Source: Candidatus Thorarchaeota archaeon (lineage in GTDB: Archaea > Asgardarchaeota > Thorarchaeia > Thorarchaeales > Thorarchaeaceae). Taken from it: a stretch of DNA of 9,022 nucleotides. How positions within the stretch are numbered: position 1 is the first letter of the stretch; the number at the start of each line of letters is the position of its first letter. Shown one piece after another: positions 1 through 5,599 of this stretch. Below the pieces are notes generated by a model. It was not told the origin of the DNA. It ran no database searches and saw only the letters and a program-made list of their open reading frames with translations. A program made the translations under genes and the position numbers. Location: the NCBI GenBank assembly GCA_016840825.1, contig JAEORN010000311.1, forward strand, positions 1 to 9,022, written 5' to 3'.

Positions 1-49
1 GCAGAAGTTATGATTTGGTCAAAGTAACAAAGAAACCTCCTCAAAATCA

Positions 50-62
50 AACTCACTGAGTT
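50..62. promoter_or_regulatory. Short palindrome upstream of the DinB-like gene
   Basis: AACTCA and TGAGTT form perfect 6-bp arms around a single C. The site lies about 20 nt upstream of the TATA-like element at 82-89, where an archaeal regulator could bind. A palindrome this short can occur by chance, so a role as an operator is only inferred. Confidence 0.25.
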
Positions 63-81
63 CTTCTAGTTTCCATGAAGA

Positions 82-89
82 TTAATATT
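82..89 (+). promoter_or_regulatory. TATA-like element of the DinB-like gene
   Basis: TTAATATT lies 24-31 nt before the ATG at 113, the distance expected between an archaeal TATA box and a transcription start at or next to the start codon. There is no Shine-Dalgarno sequence before that ATG, so a leaderless transcript fits. The call rests on position and AT-richness only. Confidence 0.4.
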
Positions 90-112
90 GATGTTATCAG
101 TCACTAAGAATT

Positions 113-631
113 ATGACCGAGGAATTGTTGAGAGAAGAACTCATACGAGCTCATCTGAATATGCGAGAGCATCTCTATCGTATCATAGATGGATTGACAC
201 AGGAGCTTCTACTGAAAGAGGTTTCTGATGAATCGCAATACCCCCACATGCTCTCACTCATTTGGCATATTGGGGGAGCTGAAACCTACTGGTTCCATCG
301 TGCCAATCACGATATTGCACCAAGGTTCACAATTGAGAGCTTTGAGGATATACAGAAGAAGTTGAGAGAAAACACTGAAGGTATCAAACGTGTGCTTAGA
401 GAGTGTGATTCCAATCAAATTCAGATTGTAGGTCCGAAAGCAGAAGGTGGCCCGAGCGTTGCCTGGTGTCTTCTAAGAACATATCAACATGGTCTCTACC
501 ACACCGCCCAGATATCCACAATGCGTCATAGGATTGACGGCTGCCCTCCGCTCGCTGGAGACGACGAATCATGGAACAAAGCAGTTGATTCCGTCATTGA
601 GATTGTTAGGAAACTATCTGAAAGTAGATGA
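113..631 (+). CDS. DinB/YfiT-like putative metalloenzyme
   Basis: This 172-residue cytosolic protein has the layout of the DinB/YfiT four-helix bundle superfamily. Members bind a divalent metal through three histidines, and many act as thiol-dependent transferases or hydrolases. The three expected histidines are visible: H52 in the W-H-I-G-G-A-E segment of helix 2, and H126 and H130 in the Y-Q-H-G-L-Y-H-T-A-Q segment of helix 3. The helix-1 start (A-H-x-x-x-R-E-H-L) is also typical, and the length is normal for the family. The ATG at 113 is the first usable start; it lacks a Shine-Dalgarno sequence but has a TATA-like element about 27 nt upstream, suggesting leaderless expression. It ends 20 nt before the stop of the convergent gene on the other strand. 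The substrate and thiol cofactor cannot be inferred. Confidence 0.82.
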   Translation: MTEELLREELIRAHLNMREHLYRIIDGLTQELLLKEVSDESQYPHMLSLIWHIGGAETYWFHRANHDIAPRFTIESFEDIQKKLRENTEGIKRVLRECDSNQIQIVGPKAEGGPSVAWCLLRTYQHGLYHTAQISTMRHRIDGCPPLAGDDESWNKAVDSVIEIVRKLSESR

Positions 632-651
632 AGAGTGCGATGTGGCAGATT

Positions 652-1011
652 CTATTCTTGAATTTTCATTATTGTCTTCCGAAGTCTATACGATCTGTAT
701 GCAAGGATTGGTGAGTAGATAGCAAATGGGATGAATATAAGGGCAAGAATAAAAGCCAAAAAAAGTCCCAGCTCATCTCCCATGTTATATGATATCAAAA
801 AGCTGTATGGCAGCAACGTAACAGATAGCGCGGGAAATAATATCGATGAGAATAGGAAAGCACCAAGATGACCTGCTTCGTAGCATTCATTCGAACACCA
901 TAATCCCTTCCGGAATACATCATTTATCCAGTTATCACCTTCAAAAGAACCGCACCATTTGCAGCGTACTGCTCGTTTTGGATCGACCGTGATCACCAAA
1001 TCCACCCCCAA
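652..1011 (-). CDS. Small membrane protein with N-terminal zinc ribbon
   Basis: This protein of up to 119 residues has a cysteine motif near the N terminus: C17-x2-C20, then C39-x3-C43, consistent with a treble-clef or zinc-ribbon site. Two hydrophobic segments follow at about residues 50-72 and 79-105, and the tail is basic (R-S-Y-R-L-R-K), so both termini probably face the cytosol. I do not recognise a family. The longest reading starts with TTG at 1011. GTG at 1005 and GTG at 996 are alternatives, and GGGGGTG at 1009-1003 would be a Shine-Dalgarno match about 6 nt before the GTG at 996, making that the best-supported start. An in-frame stop lies just upstream at 1029-1027. It converges with the DinB-like gene. 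A role as a membrane sensor or adaptor would be speculation. Confidence 0.68.
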   Translation of the reverse strand: MGVDLVITVDPKRAVRCKWCGSFEGDNWINDVFRKGLWCSNECYEAGHLGAFLFSSILFPALSVTLLPYSFLISYNMGDELGLFLAFILALIFIPFAIYSPILAYRSYRLRKTIMKIQE

Positions 1012-1045
1012 TAAACCAATCCGATGTTAGCTCATAGCAGAATTG

Positions 1046-1102
1046 AATTCCCTATCCAGTAGTGGAAGTAGAAACTTTAGAACTTTGCTTACATAGGGAA
1101 TT
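1046..1102. repeat. 10-bp perfect inverted repeat in an intergenic region
   Basis: AATTCCCTAT at 1046-1055 is exactly complementary to ATAGGGAATT at 1093-1102, with a 37-nt spacer. The arms extend to 12 bp (TGAATT outward) if one extra T is allowed on the right. It lies downstream of the 87-residue gene and upstream of the zinc-ribbon gene, both on the minus strand. It could be a hairpin in a readthrough transcript, a pair of protein-binding half sites, or a remnant of a small mobile element. The rest of this intergenic stretch (1012-1141) shows nothing else clear. Confidence 0.5.
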
Positions 1103-1141
1103 TCATTGATGAAAATAATTGTGAGCCCTCCTTGTGAAGAT

Positions 1142-1405
1142 CTATCCAGAGGCTTTCTTGATACCTTCCCATGAATATTTCGCTGCGTAGCATCCTATGC
1201 ACATGCAAACTAGCGATAGCAACAATAGAATCGATCCTCCATAATTTATGAATGTCAATGAAAACAGGAAGTAAACGAGACCAAGGCAGCAGCAACAATA
1301 GGTTACGCAACAACTCCCCGCCAACTTGAACAATGTTCCAGCACTATCATCTCTAGAACCTCTCCTAGGTGGATGAGGCGATTTTGGTACTTCGATTTCT
1401 GCCAT
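1142..1405 (-). CDS. Cysteine-rich two-span small membrane protein
   Basis: An 87-residue protein of no family I recognise. The first ~25 residues are polar and rich in proline and arginine. Two hydrophobic segments follow at about 33-52 and 57-75, and the protein ends in a short basic tail. It carries nine cysteines, all in or at the edge of the hydrophobic part: C32, C33, C37 to C40, C67, C69 and C72. The ATG at 1405 is well supported, since TGAGGG at 1418-1413 is a Shine-Dalgarno match 7 nt upstream and a TATA-like element lies further upstream at 1480-1473. This gene therefore looks independently expressed, although it follows the ABC ATPase on the same strand. Possible roles for the cysteines are metal or cluster binding or disulphide bonding; none is shown. 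Confidence 0.68.
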   Translation of the reverse strand: MAEIEVPKSPHPPRRGSRDDSAGTLFKLAGSCCVTYCCCCLGLVYFLFSLTFINYGGSILLLLSLVCMCIGCYAAKYSWEGIKKASG

Positions 1406-1472
1406 CCCAATGCCCTCAGTCGCTAATTCTTAGAGCTGACCTATCTAAGCATTTCTATTTGCTTTTCAGCTC

Positions 1473-1480
1473 AATATATA
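1473..1480 (-). promoter_or_regulatory. TATA-like element of the 87-residue membrane protein gene
   Basis: Read on the minus strand this is TATATATT. It would place transcription start near 1450-1455, giving a leader of roughly 45-50 nt that contains the TGAGGG ribosome binding site. TCAAT and ATTGA half sites flank it (1471-1475 and 1483-1487). The surrounding gap (1406-1545) is AT-rich and contains no other feature I can support. Confidence 0.45.
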
Positions 1481-1545
1481 GAATTGAATCGTTAATAGTA
1501 TACAAAGGAAATGAGTATATTATAGTTCGAATATTTTGATGCTTA

Positions 1546-2673
1546 TTACCATGAAGGGAGTTCCTCATATCGATGGCACATTATCCAATGACCTGACTCG
1601 ACTTCTCTATATTCTGGTTTCTTCTCTCTGCAGATATCCTGAGTATACTCACAACGTTCCTTGAATGGACAACCGATAAGTAGTTCTGACAGGTCTGGAG
1701 GCTTCCCCGGTATCCCTCTTATCCTCAAGCCCTTCTCTTTGATCTTACGGATGACAGCCATAGACGGATTGCTCATGATAAAAGCGCGAGTGAATGGATG
1801 CCCTGGAGAGTTCATAATTGCTTCAGTAGTGCCAAACTCCACAATGTGACCAGCTGTCATAACGGCGACTTTATCACATGTCTGGGAAATTGTGCCTTGA
1901 TTGTTGCTAATCATAAGCATTGAAAGGTGCATCTCTTCTCGCGCAATTTGTATCGCTTCCATAATCCGCAATTGAATTGCCATATCTACTGCAGTCGTAG
2001 GTTCATCAGCAATCATAAGCTTAGGATCTGGAATGAGTGCCATAGCAATCAGTACACGTTGGTCCTCACCGACGCTGAATTGAGAGGGCTTCATTCCTTT
2101 TCTAAGGTCTACATCGCCAAGCTCCACAAGATCAAGTGTTTGTAGTACCTTTTTTATCACAAGAAATTCATTCAGTTCATCATCTTCATCATGAGCCCAC
2201 AATACTTCAGCAGTTTGCTCCTCAATATTTGAATACGGATTGAGTGATTTTGTTGAACCCTGAGGAATATAGGTGATCTCGTTTCCCCTAATCTTTCGAT
2301 AATCCTTTTCTTTGAGTGTAAGTAAGTCCACTCCTTCGAACCAGATATGTCCCTCTACTCCTGGCAGCTCTACTCCCATTTCCTTTGATGTTACTCCCTT
2401 CTTTTTTGCTTCATCCTTCAATTCCCAGAGTCGTATATTCTCCTCACTGGCAGCTGTGGAAGCGAAATGTCTTGAGATGTCTTCAAACATTCCTAGAATC
2501 GCAAGCGCAACGCTCGTTTTTCCCGCACCTGATTCACCGAAGAGTCCCACTGACTCTCCCTTATGTATCTCAAATGTGATGTCGTTTACAGCTCGTACAA
2601 TGCCCTTCTTGGAAGTGTAGAAAGCCTTGAGTCCTTCAACTCGTAAAACAACATCTTTACCCATAGCAGCCAT
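1546..2673 (-). CDS. Oligopeptide/dipeptide-type ABC transporter ATPase (DppD/OppD-like), divergent motifs
   Basis: This 375-residue cytosolic subunit would power uptake of peptides or related solutes. Visible motifs are Walker A G46-E-S-G-A-G-K-T, Q-loop Q138 in Y-I-P-Q-G, Walker B L219-M-I-A-D-E224 followed by P-T-T-A-V-D, and a C-terminal oligopeptide-type extension with P-G-K-P-P-D-L and four cysteines (C335, C341, C348, C366), as in Opp/Dpp ATPases. Two motifs are unusual. The signature reads F199-S-V-G-E instead of LSGGQ/M, and the H-loop histidine is replaced by asparagine (S256-N257-N258-Q). About 35-40 extra residues, charged and probably helical, separate the Walker A helix from the G-H-I-W-F-E-G-V-D-L-L strand. 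The start at 2673 has no Shine-Dalgarno sequence and sits 5 nt from an inverted repeat. No permease, binding protein or partner ATPase is present nearby. The family call is firm; activity is uncertain. Confidence 0.92.
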   Translation of the reverse strand: MAAMGKDVVLRVEGLKAFYTSKKGIVRAVNDITFEIHKGESVGLFGESGAGKTSVALAILGMFEDISRHFASTAASEENIRLWELKDEAKKKGVTSKEMGVELPGVEGHIWFEGVDLLTLKEKDYRKIRGNEITYIPQGSTKSLNPYSNIEEQTAEVLWAHDEDDELNEFLVIKKVLQTLDLVELGDVDLRKGMKPSQFSVGEDQRVLIAMALIPDPKLMIADEPTTAVDMAIQLRIMEAIQIAREEMHLSMLMISNNQGTISQTCDKVAVMTAGHIVEFGTTEAIMNSPGHPFTRAFIMSNPSMAVIRKIKEKGLRIRGIPGKPPDLSELLIGCPFKERCEYTQDICREKKPEYREVESGHWIMCHRYEELPSW

Positions 2674-2677
2674 AGGT

Positions 2678-2700
2678 TTTCAATAGATGTAGTATTGAAA
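2678..2700. promoter_or_regulatory. 8-bp inverted repeat at the ABC ATPase promoter/start
   Basis: TTTCAATA (2678-2685) and TATTGAAA (2693-2700) are exact complements around a 7-nt spacer. The nearest arm begins 5 nt before the ATPase start codon, and the far arm overlaps a TATA-like stretch (TATTTCAATA on the minus strand, 2702-2693) at about -20 to -29. That placement suits a repressor operator over a leaderless promoter, or an RNA hairpin in a readthrough transcript. Confidence 0.5.
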
Positions 2701-2723
2701 TACTCTACGGCTAGCGCAGAGTA
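2701..2723. repeat. Hairpin between acyltransferase and ABC ATPase genes
   Basis: TACTCT (2701-2706) pairs with AGAGTA (2718-2723). After one mismatch, two more G-C pairs (2708-2709 with 2715-2716) close a 5-nt loop. It directly abuts the inverted repeats on both sides. There is no uridine run after it on the minus strand that would make it a classical terminator. Confidence 0.4.
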
Positions 2724-2736
2724 GTCTTTTAGACTA
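2722..2736. repeat. Tight hairpin over the acyltransferase stop codon
   Basis: TAGTCT (2722-2727) and AGACTA (2731-2736) are perfect 6-bp arms with a 3-nt loop. The TAA stop codon of the acyltransferase (2731-2729 on the minus strand) straddles the loop and one arm. It may stabilise the transcript end or influence readthrough into the ATPase gene; this is inference. Confidence 0.4.
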
Positions 2737-4222
2737 AGATTTCATTCTCATTATCTATCGTGAAAGCTTTGTACATCAACGCCATGCAGATTCCTATTGT
2801 TAGGATAATGATGATGAAGATCATCATGAATGCTGGTCCTGTGATTTCATTCAAAATGAAATAAGGACCATATGTTCTACTCCATTCAGTAAGTCCTGTA
2901 ATATCGCTCACAAACTCAACTACTACTCCCATCAAGACAAATGACATCAAGGCTCCAAAGAGGTAGTATATCCTTTTGAACCATAGATGTTGCCACCATG
3001 GCTTTCCACCTGCACCTGCTCGTTTCTCCGCATAATACCACAAGAGCCCTCCTGCAAACGAGATTGCGAGGTTTATCAAGTAGAATGGAATGTATAGCAA
3101 TGGTGTCGACCATTCAAAAATTGCTGCAAACTCCGGAATCTCATGGTAATACGTTGCTTCATGTGATGTAGTCCAATAGACTATCGACATCCAGAAGATT
3201 TGGAATAGGAGTATATGGTACGATGCTTTTCCAATCTTTTGTACAGATTGCTGAAAGAGTCCCTTCGCGGTCTTGGGGATGGCCATCATCGCTAGGAGCA
3301 AGAGAACTGCAGCGTACCCATAGAATAACAGTGTGTAGTCTCCTCTGAAAACATCATCAATTATGGTGAAAGCATAGCCGACTTCTCCTCCAAAAGATCT
3401 GATGATATGTGTGGTATAGTCGACCATGAAGATGATGCAAACTGGAGCATATATCACTAAGAATCTGTTATGTTTCTCAAAGAGATCATATCCTTCAGAG
3501 AACCAAAGACCAAGTGCTAAAGCTGGCAAGAAGAATAACACGTCTACACGGATAGCTGATACAAGAAAAGCTTCTAGAGGTGATTCAATGGGAGCGGGCA
3601 ACCAGATGTACATGATTACTTGAAGTATTATTTCACTCATGAAGCACAACAGCATTGTCAAGATTGGCTGCTTCTTGAAAGCCCAATAGACAAGTGGGAA
3701 TACTACAATAAATCCAAAGAGAAGAGGTATGAACCAATTACCAGGTCCCCAGAACGGGAGAAAACCGAGTAATGTATACTCGTTTATGCTTAGAAATCCG
3801 AAATAAAGTCCCAGTAAAATGGAACCCATATACAGGACCAGAAATGGTAGTACATAACGTGTAATCTTGTGTTTGAAGTAGTCCCAGGTGTAGAGCTCAC
3901 CTAGAGTTGATGCACCACTATACTTGAAAGAGATTGCCATGTTAAAACCCATAACCATGAGAAAGAAGGGCATTGACAGTCTTTCCCAGAAGAGGCTGCC
4001 TATCGAACCCTTAACCTCCCAAGTGAGACTATGGTCCATGACAACGAAGGCGATTGCAATCGCCTTTAGAACGTCCAGTTGAAAGTAGTAGGGTCTTTTC
4101 TCTGCCACACTCAAATCAGTTTTACTTCTCTCTTCTTCAACAAGGAGAAGATCCTCAGAATCCACTTTTCTTTCCACTAGAGGATTACATACAATTCTAC
4201 ATATACTATGCCAAAAGCGCAT
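2729..4222 (-). CDS. Integral membrane acyltransferase (acyltransferase-3 family)
   Basis: This 497-residue protein has a polar N-terminal tail of about 45 residues followed by roughly ten hydrophobic segments to the C terminus, as in the OafA/acyltransferase-3 family. Members transfer acyl groups, often acetyl, to sugars or lipids at the membrane. Family hallmarks are the L-D-V-L-K-A-I-A-I segment leading into the first span with H64 in V-M-D-H-S, R81 just before the second span (E-R-L-S-M-P-F-F-L), a basic K-I-T-R-Y-V-L-P segment near 119-126, and W163 in G-P-G-N-W-F-I-P-L. The ATG at 4222 lacks a clear Shine-Dalgarno sequence. It is divergent from the MFS gene, with 100 nt between starts, and lies 55 nt upstream of the ABC ATPase on the same strand. 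A surface glycan or lipid substrate is plausible; nothing nearby identifies it. Confidence 0.88.
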   Translation of the reverse strand: MRFWHSICRIVCNPLVERKVDSEDLLLVEEERSKTDLSVAEKRPYYFQLDVLKAIAIAFVVMDHSLTWEVKGSIGSLFWERLSMPFFLMVMGFNMAISFKYSGASTLGELYTWDYFKHKITRYVLPFLVLYMGSILLGLYFGFLSINEYTLLGFLPFWGPGNWFIPLLFGFIVVFPLVYWAFKKQPILTMLLCFMSEIILQVIMYIWLPAPIESPLEAFLVSAIRVDVLFFLPALALGLWFSEGYDLFEKHNRFLVIYAPVCIIFMVDYTTHIIRSFGGEVGYAFTIIDDVFRGDYTLLFYGYAAVLLLLAMMAIPKTAKGLFQQSVQKIGKASYHILLFQIFWMSIVYWTTSHEATYYHEIPEFAAIFEWSTPLLYIPFYLINLAISFAGGLLWYYAEKRAGAGGKPWWQHLWFKRIYYLFGALMSFVLMGVVVEFVSDITGLTEWSRTYGPYFILNEITGPAFMMIFIIIILTIGICMALMYKAFTIDNENEILV

Positions 4223-4276
4223 TCGAACTCTAGATGCGTGTCATATTGCTAGTTGACAAAGCCGGCACGTCCTTAA

Positions 4277-4296
4277 GTGAGTGTAATCGGACTCAC
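4277..4296. promoter_or_regulatory. Inverted repeat in the divergent promoter region
   Basis: GTGAGT (4277-4282) and ACTCAC (4291-4296) are exact complements around an 8-nt spacer. They lie in the 100-nt gap between the divergent acyltransferase and MFS genes. A weak TATA candidate for the MFS gene (CTTAAGTG, 4272-4279) overlaps the left arm, so a protein bound here could control the transporter. This is a positional inference. Confidence 0.35.
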
Positions 4297-4303
4297 ATTC
4301 GTA

Positions 4304-4313
4304 ACCTCGAGGT
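4304..4313 (+). promoter_or_regulatory. Ribosome binding site of the MFS gene within a palindrome
   Basis: GAGGT at 4309-4313 is a Shine-Dalgarno match 9 nt before the ATG at 4323. It is the right half of the perfect 10-bp palindrome ACCTCGAGGT, which is too tight to fold on itself but could pair between transcripts or be a protein site. It supports the chosen start. Confidence 0.55.
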
Positions 4314-4322
4314 CCTCGATAC

Positions 4323-5558
4323 ATGGCATTTCTGAATCGTTCCATCGCATCAGTATACATTGCGTATGCTTTCCAATCGACAGCGTTAGCGATCAGTTGG
4401 CAATTTGTCACATATTTTGTCAAGCACGAACTCAATGCCATATCATTCATTCAACAGTCAGTAGCTTTTGCCTCTCCTGCAATTGTGATAATGATCATGA
4501 CCAATGTTTGGGGCTCCCTATCAGACCGATTAAAGAAACGAAAGATGTTCATGATCATAGGATTCGTTGGCTATGCTTCAACCTTCTTCCTTTACGCGTA
4601 TGTGTCAGACATCCTTCAATATCTGATAGTTGCAGTTGTTGGCGCTGCATTTTCTTCAGCCGCTTTGCCAATGGGTCAAGCGCATCTCACAACCAATGCA
4701 CCTAACAAGGGCGAACGACTTGGTTATTTTGTAGCTGCTCAATCAGCAGGCTGGTTCTGTGGAGCCCTGTTTAGTGGAGCATTCTACGATATAATTGGGA
4801 TGAGAGCGCTATTCATTGTTGCTTCAGCACTCTCTCTAGGTGCAACAGCTAGTTCTGCAGCATTAATACATGACATCCCATTCAATGAGATAGATCAATC
4901 AATAAAACGAGGATTTCGAGAGCTAGTAAGAAAACCTGGAATGAGTCGACTTACTGCTGCGGTAGCTCTCAGTCAGATTGGAATGAATGCAATATCCGCT
5001 TTCTTTGCAATAATGATAGTCGATGAGCTGGGTCACGGTGATACTTCGTACTTAGCATTTGTTGGACTAGCGAATTCAGGCGCCACATTCATCGCGATAC
5101 TTGTCACTGGTAAGATAGGAAAGATTGTTGATAAGAGTGGACCTGTTAAGGTTCTTATCATAGCATACGCATCGTATGTCACGTTTTCATTTCTGTTTGG
5201 AATTGTTACAGACCCTGTCATTGCAGTTTTCATGTGGGCACTACCCATCTACCCTCTCTCAGCGACCGCAACGACTGCACTTGCAGCTCAAATATCAGGA
5301 GAAGATGAACGAGGTCGAGCCATGTCGCTTATCTATGGTGCACAGAATGCTGGAGGCTGGATTGGACCACTTTTAGGGGGATTCTTCGCAGAGTATATCT
5401 TCCTTGCCACTCAGCCTATCTCCTTCTTCAACATGGTATGCAATCTGGTTGCTCTTCTTCTAGTAGTATCGTTGCTTAAAGTAAAATTGAGTGATGGCCA
5501 CTCCAAACATACTGCTCTTGAAGAAAGGTATCCTGACGAGACGATTGAGGTAGAGTAA
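4323..5558 (+). CDS. Major facilitator superfamily transporter
   Basis: This 411-residue protein has the length and hydrophobic pattern of a 12-span MFS carrier in the cytoplasmic membrane. The loop between spans 2 and 3 carries motif A (G64-S-L-S-D-R-L-K-K-R-K). A degenerate copy occurs in the second half (G-K-I-G-K-I-V-D-K-S-G), and a glycine-rich A-A-Q-S-A-G-W-F-C-G-A-L segment resembles motif C of drug/proton antiporters. The second half contains the related Y-G-A-Q-N-A-G-G-W-I-G-P-L-L-G-G. The motif-C-like segment leans towards efflux, but substrate and direction cannot be set from sequence. The ATG has a GAGGT site 9 nt upstream. The Ntn hydrolase follows after 41 nt on the same strand, which suggests co-transcription. 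Confidence 0.9.
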   Translation: MAFLNRSIASVYIAYAFQSTALAISWQFVTYFVKHELNAISFIQQSVAFASPAIVIMIMTNVWGSLSDRLKKRKMFMIIGFVGYASTFFLYAYVSDILQYLIVAVVGAAFSSAALPMGQAHLTTNAPNKGERLGYFVAAQSAGWFCGALFSGAFYDIIGMRALFIVASALSLGATASSAALIHDIPFNEIDQSIKRGFRELVRKPGMSRLTAAVALSQIGMNAISAFFAIMIVDELGHGDTSYLAFVGLANSGATFIAILVTGKIGKIVDKSGPVKVLIIAYASYVTFSFLFGIVTDPVIAVFMWALPIYPLSATATTALAAQISGEDERGRAMSLIYGAQNAGGWIGPLLGGFFAEYIFLATQPISFFNMVCNLVALLLVVSLLKVKLSDGHSKHTALEERYPDETIEVE

Positions 5559-5599
5559 CCCGAACAATGTTGAAATGATGAGAATGTCAAGTATCAATT

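Noticed and set aside
35..42. A strong Shine-Dalgarno-like GAGGAGGT on the minus strand near the left edge
   Set aside because: The only nearby downstream start (TTG at 30) meets a stop after two codons, so no gene is supported in that direction.
489..722. A possible frameshifted extension of the DinB-like gene
   Set aside because: The DinB-like protein is complete with all three histidines and normal length; the overlapping frame has no family features.
1089..1313. A 74-codon minus-strand frame overlapping the 87-residue gene
   Set aside because: It lacks a ribosome binding site, while the overlapping frame has a ribosome binding site, a TATA element and a coherent two-span protein.
2312..2620. 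Open frames antisense to the ABC ATPase
   Set aside because: They are mirror frames of a well-supported gene and show no motif or start signal.
4277..4705. A 142-codon open frame overlapping the start of the MFS gene on the same strand
   Set aside because: It is rich in cysteine, histidine and serine with no domain, lacks a ribosome binding site and lies in another frame of a clear MFS transporter.
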